Positions 12,690 to 23,126 of a stretch of 64,000 nt of DNA are shown in pieces; the first letter of the stretch is position 1, and each line of letters begins with the position of its first letter. Source of the stretch: Isoetes taiwanensis (taxonomy: Eukaryota; Streptophyta; Lycopodiopsida; Isoetales; Isoetaceae); NCBI GenBank assembly GCA_021234155.1, contig JAJEKV010000225.1:246001-310000 (forward strand). Reading direction: 5' to 3'. Below the pieces are notes generated by a model. That model ran no database searches, was not told the DNA's origin, and worked only from the letters and a program-made list of their open reading frames with translations. The position numbers and the translations under genes are program-made.

Positions 12690-12947
12690 ATTAGGTGTTC
12701 AAAGCAGAACTTCACTTTCGTACTTGCAGACCTACCCTACGGCTTTAAGCTAAAAGATAGCCACTATGACAACCAGCCCTTCAAATTTTCCGATTCAATG
12801 CATTCATTGATGGCATCAAGCGGATCACAACGGCCAAGCATTGGCGTCTAGTTGTGTTCCATTCTAGCATGTAGGCTGGCTTGGTAGAATCCGCTTTTAA
12901 AAACCACTTCGGTTCTCCAGTTCAGGCAGGATATGAAAACCTAGTCT
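12690..12947 (+). pseudogene. DNA methyltransferase, motif-IV exon
   Basis: This exon encodes FTFVLADLPYGFKLKD, where DLPYG fits motif IV (the D/N/S-P-P-Y/F catalytic motif of N4-cytosine and N6-adenine methyltransferases, here with L for the first P). Next come HWRLVVFHSSM in a shifted frame (shift near 12812, then an in-frame TAG near 12874) and SPVQAGYENLVW. The exon ends at 12947 with a consensus donor GTAAGT. Joined to the exon at 15345, the codons continue in frame as VWYKTN. In beta-class enzymes motif IV precedes the SAM-binding motif I, which is the order seen here. A TTGCAG at 12730-12735 could be the true acceptor. With two lesions it is probably a pseudogene unless these are sequence errors. 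Confidence 0.7.
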
Positions 12948-13297
12948 GGTAAGTCTTATTCCAGAATATAGTTGCTCTGTGCTTTGTTTTCTCTCTCTCT
13001 TTTTTTTTTTTGAGGGTAAGGATATGTATTAATATAAATAAATTATACAGTGAATGTCCCCTTTAGGGATAGATAGGAAGAATTGTCACTAACGGGATTA
13101 CCCCTCCAGTCCAGTCTTGTACTCCGTGGCAGCAGTTCCAATCTTCTCTAGCCCTAGGTTACTATAGGGTACCTCCCGTCTTCTCCGAGGGCCGATACTA
13201 CCTAGTACTTTAGGCCACTTTCCAAGAAAGGAGGATGTAAGGATATCCCCTTTGCATGATAGTTGAAATTCCAAACGGGTTTGCCTCTGCTGATCAC

Positions 13298-13906
13298 TTA
13301 TCCATCATGTGAGTTCCAATGGCATCTAAAGAACGAGTAAAACCCTATCAGACTTCCGATTCTATCCAGCTCTCTGTTGTAATTGCATCCAAACTTATGG
13401 TGATGAGCTAGGGCCATGAGAGCCACCTCTTGGTTGAACTGATTTTTTATTCTGTCTACTGATGTAGCTAAGCCACCAAGAGCTACTCCACATCGGTGCT
13501 TCCATATACACCAAAGAGATATGTTGGTAAGTGTCAGATGGATGATATCTTCCCCTAGGTTGACTAAGATTTCTGGCCATGATAATTGATGCATGTCCAG
13601 CCCAATGATTGGACTGATCCATCTCCAGAAGTCACTTATATTAGGGCAGAAGAAGAGGTGATCCAGTGTCTCTGAGGCGCCACAACCCAATGGGCAGAGA
13701 TCGTGGTGCACTATGTCTCTGTTCAGTAACCAGGTCATATTACATAGACCGTCCTGTAGACTGCTCCAACAAAAAAACTGTAACTTTCTTGAACACAGAG
13801 AAGTCCATGACTTAGTTAATAGTCTTCTATGCTGGTCATCAATTACTGAAGTAATGCTGTTCTCACCTGGATCCGGCCAGTCTAAAGAAACATTTAGAGT
13901 TTTCAT
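13298..13906 (-). pseudogene. LINE C-terminal zf-RVT segment
   Basis: This 202-codon frame contains LCPLGCGASETLDHLFFCP, the Cys-Cys-His-Cys pattern of the zf-RVT domain found after reverse transcriptase in plant LINEs, followed by a Trp-rich tail. Its upstream part reads LDWPDPGENSITSVIDD, and the reverse transcriptase expected before it is missing. Confidence 0.75.
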
Positions 13907-14398
13907 GATCCACTTCGGCGTACCACTTAGTCCTAGATCTCATGGCTGCCCCACGTGCTTCTTCCTCCTCTATTGCTTTGACTTTGATGCTTAATTCTTC
14001 CTCAAGATTCTGATGTGCAGGGTTAAATGGGTCGGAGACGAAATCTTGTTTCACTTGTCGGATTTGGTTGTACAGATCAGCTTTAGATCTTTGGAATTCC
14101 TGAGCCCGCTCTCTGCCCCATTTCTTTATCCAATCCTTCATTAGTGCACTTTTTCTAATCCATGCTTTCATAGTAGGAAGCTCATCTTCCCTTGGTTGTG
14201 TCGTAATGAATTCTCTGAATGGGGTGCAGAATGCTTCCTTTCCTAAGAGGCCAGTATTGAATTTAAAGGGAACATTGCCCCTTCTTCTTGCAGTGGGAAG
14301 TTCCTCAAGTATTAATTTTTGTGGCACATGGTCAGACTGCGAGAAGGCAAGGTCCCCTTCCACATAGCATTTATCCATGAACGGGGCCGACTTTTTGG

Positions 14399-15013
14399 CT
14401 AGATAGAACCTATCCAAGAGGCAGTAGACCCTGTCCGTACCCTTCTGCTTATTTGACCAAGAGTATGGGTATTTGATGGTGGGAGAAGGACGAATCCATT
14501 GTTATTGAGAAGGGAGTCCCATGCTGCCCTCTCTTCCCCTACGAGGTTCCTAATCAGCCCTAGCTTTTGGTCCCATATATCTGTCATGTTGAGGTCACCC
14601 CCTAAAATCCAATTTTCCCTCGGTTGGTGACTAGCCACGTGTTTATTCTCTCCATAGCATAGCTCTTTCCTTGAGGTTTGTTGGTGGCATATATGTTAAT
14701 CAATCCCGATTGGGTTTAAATGCATTTCAAATTGTCTTTGCCGGCCACCTTACCGGCCGGGCCCCACACATTGAAGATTGCTTGTTAGCCCTCTCCATAG
14801 GATTCCCGTCCCCCCTTTGGTACCTCTGGCTGCACAGGTAAGGGAGGAATATTGGCTACCCAACCATCCTCCTAACGAACTAGATTCAAAATCTGGGAGC
14901 CTGTGTTCTTGTATAAGGATGACGTCAGCATTCATAGATCTTAGAGCTGCAAGGACTCTGGCCCTTTTCAGCACGCCCTTAATTCCACGAAGATTCCACG
15001 AGACTATTTTCAT
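14399..15013 (-). pseudogene. LINE AP-endonuclease domain
   Basis: Begins MKIVSWNLRGIKG (15013). It has VILIQEHRL near 14920 with the catalytic Q-E, and GGDLNM near 14600 corresponding to the GDFN motif. The SDHxP motif is in the next frame at about 14322. Frameshifts near 14750 and 14400 break the chain. In a live element this domain nicks the genomic target to prime reverse transcription. Confidence 0.75.
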
Positions 15014-15344
15014 TATTCTTGTTCCACATCAAATCCCCATGCACACCCAAGAAAGTACGAGTCCCTTCCCTCCCTTCGCATCTATCCCCACTTAGCATAA
15101 CTACTTGTCTAACCTTGACCTTGGGGATGCCCCTACCCCAAATCCTGACGTTGGGTTTGTTTCCATCTCCTTTTTTATTCGTCTTCTTGTTCCCATTTAC
15201 ATTCATTTTGCGGGTCTTCTTGTTTTCTCTTTCTTGTTGCTATTCTCTTCAATTACGTTTCGTATTCTGGAATAGGATTACTTTAGTTCTAGTTTTCGAA
15301 TTGTTTTCTTGTTTTTGCTAACTTCACTTCAAATATTTTACTAG

Positions 15345-16015
15345 GTACAAAACGAACATCAATTATCATGGTGGAGGACCAAGGTTGCTCAGCAAGGTGG
15401 AGTACCTTCATGTTGCTTACTAGAGTTTTGAACGAGAAAAGAACCATGGAGCACTTCAACACTGCCGCCTGCCAGAATTTTTCGAACGTCCTAGAGTTTC
15501 CAGCGGTCTTACAGAAACTGCAGGACCCAAGTGTACAAGGCAGGATAGTAAATCACTATCGAAAACCACAAAAGCTCATCAACCATCTCCTGGACATGTT
15601 CTCGCATCTAGGAGATTGGGTGCTTGATGCTTTTTCTGGTTCTGGTACTACTGTTGCTTGTGCACTTAAGAAGGGCTGCAACTGTGCAGCCATGGACATT
15701 GACAAGGAGGCTGTAAATTTTGTGAGGATGAGATTGGCTGCCTTACCTACTTTACCAGATGAAAATCAAGAGTTAGGGGCCAAGTCTTCATCTGATTATG
15801 CTAAGCTGACGTCCTCAGAGATACAACCTCCTTTCACAAGCTTACTAGACGACGAGGCCACCTTTGCAAAGCTGAAAGAACTAGCTCTAGCTACTATTCC
15901 AGAGGACAAGGCAGAACCAAAAGGTGATAAGTCTCCAGCAAAGGAGCAGACGGCAGAAAAAGATAGTGCTGAGACCAGCAAGAAAAATGATGAGGATTAT
16001 GATGTAGATCTTTGA
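15345..16015 (+). pseudogene. DNA methyltransferase, SAM-binding (motif I) terminal exon
   Basis: The exon follows a TTTTACTAG acceptor. Its first codons read YKTNINYHGGGPRLLSKVEY, then the frame shifts near 15418. The remainder is open to the TGA at 16013-16015. Key words are VLEFPAVLQKLQDP, a QKP-like RKPQKLINHLLDMF, DWVLDAFSGSGTTVACALKK (motif I, with Gly-x-Gly for AdoMet) and AMDIDKEAVNFVRMRL (motif II acidic residue). The pattern matches the N6_N4 methyltransferase family, better known from bacteria and phages. A charged low-complexity tail (KSPAKEQTAEKDSAETSKK, DEDYDVDL) is more eukaryote-like. An internal ATG at 15368 gives a 215-codon ORF, but it starts in the wrong frame for the first 18 codons. 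Confidence 0.8.
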
Positions 16016-17031
16016 CATTTTTCATGTTAAATTATTTATTATTTACTACAATGATTTGCCAATATTGATGTACTGAGTTTTATTAAAAAAATAAAATTAT
16101 TCTTTCCTTCCTATTTCGGTATTTTTTTTTGTCTTAATTTCAGTCTTTTCAAATTCATACCTAAATTTCGCTTTTTTTTTTTTTAATTTTCTTTCCATAA
16201 ATACAAAGTTGTCGCCTAATGATGGCCCTAAATGAAAGGAAAAAAACACCGAATCTCTTCAAATTCTCAACAAATTTCAAAAAAGGTCAATTTTAGAAAC
16301 GTGATATTTTTTTAAAAGGAAAACTTCAAAACGGGAGTGCTGCAACACTCCCATTTAATTTGCAACAGTGTTCAATATATTTTTGATCATGGACTTTGAA
16401 AGTTTGAACACTGTAAACCCTCCGTATTGCAACATTTTGTAGACATGATTTTTATAAATTTTAGCACTTCAATGTTCCATAAAATATCTAGTGCCTTCAC
16501 CAGCTACATTTGTAAAGATTGTCCAAGTTCCAGCTGACCATGTAGGTACAATGCATCAAAGGCACAAGATAACACCACTACATTGGGATGCAAACATGCC
16601 ATACCTGGGTGGACTTGCATTTGCAGTGTTGAAAATGGTGTCTGGCACATGAAGTTTATGATTATTAATAAAAAGAGAAAAAACATGGAAGAGAATGATT
16701 GAATGGATTTTTATCATGGAGACCAATAGATCTATGGGATCCAATCAAAGAGAACATCAAATATACAAGTATAAGAAATTAAAACTAGTTCTAGATGCGT
16801 GTGAAAAGGGTATTCTCTCGTTATTTAGAGAACTTCCTCGTTGTTTTATAACCATCGACCTTTCAACATTGTCTCCATTTCATTTGCACTTGTGGTCACC
16901 TTTCATTTTCTCTTATTCCCTCTTTGCCTCACTCGCCATTGTGCAAATATTCTGCCTAGGTGATTATTTCTATTCTTTCATGCTTTGTCCTGGTTTAAAC
17001 AACAGCCACTTTACGAAGCCCTTTTGCCGTT
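16016..17031. other. 3' flank of methyltransferase fragment, no gene
   Basis: AT-rich sequence with AATAAA-like words near 16090 (AAAAAATAAAATT) that could serve polyadenylation. No domain-bearing ORF was found. It ends at the chromovirus target site. Confidence 0.4.
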
Positions 17032-17036
17032 GATAT
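17032..17036. repeat. Target-site duplication GATAT (left)
   Basis: GATAT immediately precedes the LTR (TGTGAC) here and immediately follows the other LTR at 30205-30209. A 5-bp duplication is normal for Ty3/gypsy integration. Confidence 0.9.
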
Positions 17037-18677
17037 TGTGACGCTCCCTGCTAAACGTCTGGCCTACCGCACTTTCGGCAGGAAATCCCCATCCGCTCAA
17101 CAACCGCATGGGCCCTTTCGCCTACCCCCGCACTCGAGGTGACTCTTAGTGCGGGAAGGGAACTGTGAAGGTGTCTTGGCGCCCTTCCCCTATGGGCTCC
17201 TATAATAACGAAGCGATAACACGTCGTAACTAGCATCAACATATACAAATACTACCGGAAGGGTAGTGCATCACTCATAAACCAAGGCAAAGATGATAAT
17301 CACGAACCATAAAACATGAGAGCTCCTACCCCGGCTCGACACCGTAAGGAGGATGACCGACCGGGCTAGGCCTCAAGATAGAGCGCTGCACCGAGTCATG
17401 GCAATGGCGAGGGCTGGCATAGAACAATGGCTAGGGTTGACCACTCCATCCGCCCCCTCCATTGCATACTTTGCAAATGGGCTAGATCAGGCTCGATAGG
17501 ACTCTAGCCTTAGGACACGCTAATCCCATGGCATCACCCATCGGGACTACTCCGGTTGCATCTCCCTGGTCCGATGAGGCGTGAAGGGTTGCATCTCCCC
17601 TTCCCAGATCTAGAGGTGCCGGGCATGCTAGAGAATCGCGGGCACACACCCATTCGCACTGACCGAACCCCCCCAAAACGAGAGCCAAACCAACACTTGC
17701 AGCTCGAGAGGCGTGGCAACACCATTGCCCGTGAGGTGTCGGACCCATGCTCGGCCCACACGAAGTGACCCACCATAAGCCTAGCCCACTATGGGATCCC
17801 CCAAGCCCCCACTCGGGCAGGGGACCCTCCCCTCCACTTTCCCTCTAGCCCCAAGCTATATGGTGCTGAGTCATATCATAGCCTCAATAGCTTTGGTGGG
17901 CTCCTATGCACAAAGCCGCAACTAATAGGAACTAAGGGATCTACTCTAGGAGCATACTACATATGGCTCTAGGTCTCTACCCCCTTCCCAATACAAGAGG
18001 AGCAAACAAGATCAACCAACATCCATACTCATCACATCATGAGAATAATCATAAGAAGAACATCTTAACCTAATCATACAAATCTAACTAATAGTTAGGT
18101 TCCTTGATTAGGGTTCAAGATGTTGAATATGGGTTCTAGGATGGCTCTACTCTAGATACAAAATACTAGCATATCCGGAATGCTAATTTCCAGATGAGCT
18201 ATCACAACCACTATCCTACATACCGCTCCTGAAGCTCTCCCTCCAGATCAGGTGTGCCTCCATGGTCTCCGACTCACGAGATGCCGCTCCTACTCCAAGA
18301 ACCAGTCCACCCTCACTGGGCTGCCGCACAGCCTATGCCACAAGAACGATGTTCAAACGGGGTTTCAACGCAGTAGGTGAGTCTCTCGGGTGCTAGGGCT
18401 GGAAAGAGGTCTAGGGTTAGGGTTTATGCCTATATAAGTTAGGTCCACCTAGGATGCCACGCGGGCACCAATCGGTGAGTCCCGTGGTGGCGGTGCCCCA
18501 ATAGGTTAAGGCCACGTGGATAATGGCTTAACCTATGGTTGGCTAAGTTATGAGAATAACTTAGCCATGCCCCCTAGTGCCACAATCTATGGTATACAAG
18601 GCTATGAAGATAGACTTGTATGGTGACGGATCCAGGAATATACGTATTTATGGCGTATATTCCTCTGGACCGTCACA
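17037..18677 (-). repeat. Chromovirus LTR (3' LTR of the element)
   Basis: 1641 bp, from TGTGACGCTC to GACCGTCACA, matching 28570-30204 end to end. TATATAAG near 18433 (GCCTATATAAGTTAGG) is a TATA-like element on the plus strand. Direct comparison shows long identical runs in the AT-rich half (17880-18230) and scattered short indels around CG dinucleotides in 17040-17840. Confidence 0.95.
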
Positions 18678-18692
18678 TTCTCCCCCCCTTAG
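18678..18692 (-). promoter_or_regulatory. Polypurine tract
   Basis: TTCTCCCCCCCTT on the plus strand directly abuts the LTR end. Read on the element's strand it is an A/G-only tract next to the 3' LTR, as needed to prime plus-strand DNA synthesis. Confidence 0.85.
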
Positions 18693-19588
18693 GACAATGC
18701 TGTCCTCAGCATTGCGCTAAGGTGACGAACCTACCTTATGCCTGCACAAGCAACAACATGTCATAACCTTTAGTTTAGTTTAGCAATCAAGTTTTATTAG
18801 TTCAAGTCAAAAATTTAGGCTATATTTGTACTTATACAAAATTATATAGCCTTAACACGGTTATTTCTTACGATAATTCAAAACATTATTGTAAGAGTTA
18901 TTAGGGTTCATAATCTAAATTATGGCTCCCCTATCTTCAGTAATGCGCCCTCGTTGAAGTCCACCTTCTACTTGCCCGCAAAAGGAGCACATTACATTAG
19001 TTTAGTTAATAATTTGTGGTTTTAGGGGACCACCCCTTACCTCCTTGAGCCTAACCATCGACTCAAGGTTGTCCTACTACCTTGCCCAAGATCATGGCCC
19101 TTTCGATTTGAGCTTAAGGATCATTTAAGATGCTCCCATCATCGCCCATGATCGAAAGTGCTACCTTGTACTCGGTTACCGGTGCCGAAAGGGCCCCTAG
19201 TGCATCATGCCCCACGGGTTTGAAGCTAGGGAACGCCTCACGATCCCATCATCACAAGATGATCACTTTAACCTTCACCATGACCCTCCTACGGCCGGTG
19301 TGCGCATTCCGCGATCGTGGCATAGAGATCATCCGATCGATGTCCCATCATCGCCCACCATGCCTCATTCCTCACTCACATGACCCTAATGGTCATGCGC
19401 ACCTCTTGGTGCGCGTGTGGCCTAGAGAATGCCCTAAAGGTGTATCCCATCATCGCCCACACGATCCAAGGTTCTCGCACATGCACCCTAGTAACTAGAA
19501 TGCATGCGCCAAAGCTTAAGGCTAACTAACAACATACTAGCTAACCACCCGGCAAGTCGGGTTCACCAAGCCGGAGACGACTCGCCCA
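18693..19588. other. Chromovirus 3' untranslated interior
   Basis: About 0.9 kb between polypurine tract and chromodomain stop without a supported protein. CCCATCATCGCCCA recurs at about 19133, 19345 and 19445, suggesting degenerate internal repeats. Confidence 0.5.
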
Positions 19589-19705
19589 TCAAACTCCTTC
19601 ATAAACTCGGTATTGCTTCTCCAAGTCTTGCTTCAATACCCATGTCCCATCTTCCACGGGTAAGTGCTTCCACTTAACCAAATATTCGGAGGAACTGAGA
19701 CCTCC
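19589..19705 (-). CDS. Chromodomain at the C-terminus of integrase
   Basis: Reading on the minus strand up to the TGA at 19589-19591 gives EYLVKWKHLPVEDGTWVLK and then LEKQYRVYEGV. EYLVKWK and the spaced aromatic and acidic residues are the core of a chromodomain. In chromoviruses this module binds methylated H3 tails and steers integration. It is a few bases out of frame with the upstream integrase ORF, a lesion or sequence error near 19705. Confidence 0.85.
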   Translation of the reverse strand, partial: GGLSSSEYLVKWKHLPVEDGTWVLKQDLEKQYRVYEGV

Positions 19706-21060
19706 TAGTCTTCTTTGAATGACTTATCAAGAAGCAATTCGTGCACTATTTCTACTTGCTCCTCCGCCATTTCCAACAAGGTTGGAGTATCCAAAACCTC
19801 CTCGTGGTTAGGATTGTGCCTTTTAATAAACTTACGTGGAAGACCTTGTGAACCTTGAGATGGGCTGGAAGATCCAACTTGTAGGCTTGAGAGCCCACTC
19901 TCTCCAAAATCTTGAACGGACCAGCCCACCTAGGGGCAAGCTTCTTGCAGCTCCCAATCCGCAGCTTTGGCTTGCTTCACCTTTATCTTCAACCAGACGC
20001 TTATCGCCTACCTTGAATTCTCTTACGGTCCCAGGTTTGTCGGCTACACTCTTCTCTCGCCGACTTCTTGCTGCCAATAAATAACCCCTTACTTCTTCCA
20101 CTAGCCGCTTCATATCCCCTAACATCTCATTGGGATACTTCTACCTTGGACACAGGATTGTGCGGTATCAGGGGTTAAGCACCGGTACCGTGAATTTACC
20201 ATGAAAGGAGATATCCGAGATGACTCCGCCATAATTGTTGTAGGCCGAATTCCACCAAGTGGATGTACTCATCCCACTTGGACCGCTTTGTTCCACACAT
20301 AGTTCAAGCATGTCTTCAATGATCCGATTCGTCCCCTCCGTCGGCCATCCTGTTTGGGGATGATATGCCGCGGCTCATGGAGAGCTTCGCCTGAATGGTC
20401 TTTGAAGAGGTCCTGCCGTAAGGCACTCATAAACTTGGAATCCCTATCGAGATATTATCTCCCGAGGCATGCCATGGAGTCTGAAAATCTCCTTACAAAT
20501 AACTTGGCAAGATCTAGTGTGGTGTCAAGGTAGTCTTGCAAGGCACAAAATGTGCCATTAGATAGCTTATCTACGACAACCATCAATGCATCCTTGCCTC
20601 AAGAGTTCTAGGGAGACCTGTGATGAAATCCATGCTTATGACCTCCCACTTTGCATTTGGCACCCCAATGGCTCAAGAGCACTGGATCCGAAGTTGTTCG
20701 CTTTGGTCTCACGACATAACTGGCAATCCCGAATATATGCAGCTATCCGCCTCTTCATTCCTGGCCGGAAGTAGCTACTTGAATCTTGAAATAGGTCTTC
20801 ATGAAGCCAAGATGCCCGCTATTGGGCTGTTATGTGTGTCATGAAGAATTAGCTTCCTTACCCCCGATGATTCGGGCACACACAACTTATGCTTGTGATA
20901 CAACAAAGTTGCCTTCCTTCTTATAATGCTTGAAGGCTTCCCCGCCTCCTTATTGCTCGCTTCCTTGGAAAGGCTTTCCCATACCTCCTTGAAGTCCACA
21001 TCCGTTGGCAAGGACTCCTCAATCTTCTTGCCAAACTCACTAAAGAGTGGAAATCGCATT
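19705..21060 (-). pseudogene. int: Chromovirus integrase
   Basis: N-terminal zinc region: LILHDTHNSPIAG near 20830-20870. Core words on the minus strand are MVVVDKLSNGTF near 20580 and LHGMP-like and IIS-R-like words near 20450-20480, before the expected second Asp. The C-terminal part (19832-20125) shows ADKPGTVREFKVGDK, which corresponds to the GPY/F-side FKVGDxVLV word. KRHNPNHEEVLDTPTLLEMA links to the chromodomain. Frames change often, chiefly in CpG-rich stretches. Confidence 0.75.
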
Positions 21061-22592
21061 ACAATGCGCCCCTTGTGCGAAATGGTCTCCCCGAGAGGGC
21101 ATCTCGCTACAACATTGCTTACCAGGGCTTACATATAATATCAAAATCATACTCCTCAAGGAATTCCATCCACCTCCTTTGTCTTAAGTTGAGGAGTGGC
21201 TGGGTGAAGAGATACCCAAGGCTCGTGATCGTCAGATCCAACCGAAACTTCCTTCCCGCCCAGATAATGCCTCCATATCCTCAATGCCCCGACAATGGCT
21301 AGCAGCTCCCTCGATCATGGGTTGGGTAGCGTTGCTTTCGGCGCCGTTCATCTTCTTCGAGTCGTAGGCTTACTACCCTTCCTTCTTGCATCAAGACCGC
21401 CTCGTTGCTATCTTGCTTGCATCTGTTGCTACCAACTTATCTTTACTCGGATCCGGGAGAACAAGCACCGGTGCTGCCGTTAGGGCCTCTTTAAGCTTCT
21501 CAAAAGAAGCTTGACTTTCTCTAACCAATGGCTAGTCCAATCCTTAATCTTCTTGGCCTTAGTGAGGTCCGGCAAGGGGACGCCCACTTCAAGCAAAGTC
21601 CTTGACGAACTTTCTCGTAATATCCCGCCAACCCGAAAGCTTCTTACTTCGCCACATTCCTTGAGCTGGCCAATCAACTATTGCCTCAATCTTAGATGGA
21701 TGTGGAGATTCCCTGATGTTACTACATGCCCCAAGTACTCCACTCTACTTTTTTTGCAAAGTGGCACTTAGAGAGCTTCCCATACAACCGATGACGCCTC
21801 AACTTCTCCAACACTTTCCCGAGATGTCGACAATGCTCCTCAAGGGACTTGTGTAGATCGGGATGTCGTCAAGAAGACAATAACAAACTCATCCAAGAAG
21901 TCTCTCAAGATGTCGTTCATGAGGCGATAAACGTTCTTTGGAGCATTCGATAGTCCAAAGGGCATTATCAGAACTCAAAGTGACCATACCAATGCTTAAA
22001 GCTTGGGTCTTATGGATATCCTCTTCTTTTATTCTTATCCGATGGTATCGACCTCAAATCAATTTTAGAGAATACCTTTGCTCCTTGCAAATCGGGTCCA
22101 TTAGATCATCTCTGAAGCGCCTTGGCAATGCATACTTGTTCTTTATCGCCCGCTTATTAAGTTTGGCGATAGTCTATGCACATTCTTAAGCTCCCATCTT
22201 TCTTCTTCACAAAGAGTATAGGTGTTCAAAGGAGACACGCTTGCTCTTATAAATCCAAGCTCGAGCAATTCACGAAGCCGTTTCTTGAGCTCAATCAGTG
22301 CAGGGTGCTCATTCTATATGGCTTTATCGTAGGTTTCAGATCCCGAGCCAATGTGATCTCACATTCCACACCCCTATAAGGTGGCAAACCGCGGATTTCA
22401 TCCCGAAATACATCCTTGAACTCGAAATAAGCCTTGCTATCTGCTCGGGCAAATGATTTCCCTTTGGGTCACTTCCATCCCGCTTGTTCGGCTCAATCGA
22501 TTCCATCCTCAAGATGTAATCCACCTTATTCCTTTCTATACTCTTCCTTAGCCGCCTTCAAAGAAATACACCGCATAGGAGAATCTAGCTTC
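21061..22592 (-). pseudogene. pol: Chromovirus reverse transcriptase and RNase H
   Basis: On the minus strand the RT approach reads FRDEIRGLPPYRGVECEI (about 22380-22430). The active site appears as LLDDIPIY near 21860, followed by LEKLRRHRLYGKLSKCHFAK (about 21800). The RT-RNase H linker includes GVPLPDLTKAKKIKDW (about 21560). RNase H is fragmentary between 21200 and 21480. The order is standard for Ty3/gypsy. Many single-base frame changes are present. Confidence 0.8.
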
Positions 22593-23126
22593 TTACCTTT
22601 CAATATCAACTTGTTTGCCGCCCGGTGCCGCCATGGTGACTTCATTCCGGTCGCAATCAATCATGGCTTTGGCTGGCTTCAAAAATTCCATCCCCACTAT
22701 CAGATCATATCTTCCGATGTCCATGACTTCTGCTCCCATCGGCCACTTAGCCCCACTAAGGTCTATGTCAAAGGTGATCCTCCTCCCCTTAGTGTGCCGA
22801 ATGGCGCCGTTTGCCATAGCTACTGGCCTTGGCTTAGACTTCAATACCTTGTTCTTCATTAGAGCAGCCAATCTAGGAGATGCAAAATTATGAGAGCTAC
22901 CTGTATCTATGAGGACTACATAAGGATTACTATCTATGATCCCGTCCGCAGCGATGACAGTTGACTGATTCTCTATATCACCTGTCTCAATGTTTGCACA
23001 TATGTGGCACTCACCATCTATGAAGTCCTGGCCCTCCTGCTGGTCGTCGCCGCCCTCGTCCGGAAAACCGTTGGGGAGTCCCAATCCAAGAGTTCTGCCA
23101 AGGCTGACTGCATGACGAATGGACAA
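22593..23126 (-). CDS. Chromovirus aspartic protease
   Basis: 177-codon frame overlapping the gag end in another frame. It carries YVVLIDTGSSHNFASPRLAA, the DTGSS catalytic motif of retropepsin, and YDLIVGMEFLKPAKAMID, the second conserved word of plant Ty3 proteases. It cleaves the Gag-Pol polyprotein. Confidence 0.9.
   Translation of the reverse strand: MSIRHAVSLGRTLGLGLPNGFPDEGGDDQQEGQDFIDGECHICANIETGDIENQSTVIAADGIIDSNPYVVLIDTGSSHNFASPRLAALMKNKVLKSKPRPVAMANGAIRHTKGRRITFDIDLSGAKWPMGAEVMDIGRYDLIVGMEFLKPAKAMIDCDRNEVTMAAPGGKQVDIER

Larger units (their letters stand above)
12994..15219 (-). mobile_element. LINE (non-LTR retrotransposon), internally deleted, inserted in the intron
   Basis: On the minus strand it runs from near 15219 to an A-tract (T run at 12999-13011). 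TTGTTTTCTCT, 11 bp, flanks it at 12983-12993 and 15220-15230, a plausible target duplication. It encodes an ORF start at 15206, an AP endonuclease (14399-15013), a linker reaching SDHVPQ (14310 region) and a reverse-transcriptase zinc-binding domain (13298-13906). The central reverse transcriptase is absent: the endonuclease-side ORF runs directly into the zf-RVT ORF near 13900. The copy cannot move on its own. Confidence 0.8.
12948..15344 (+). other. 2.4-kb methyltransferase intron containing a LINE
   Basis: The intron has a GTAAGT donor at 12948 and a TTTTACTAG acceptor ending at 15344. It joins exons that stay in phase. Near both ends lies a copy of the palindrome TATT-CYRG-AATA (12955-12969 and 15262-15274). 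The LINE occupies most of the middle. Without it and one target copy the intron would be about 160 bp. Confidence 0.65.

Noticed and set aside
17482-17776. LTR-internal ORFs on both strands
   Set aside because: They fall inside the LTR, are GC-rich and are not preserved in the partner LTR.
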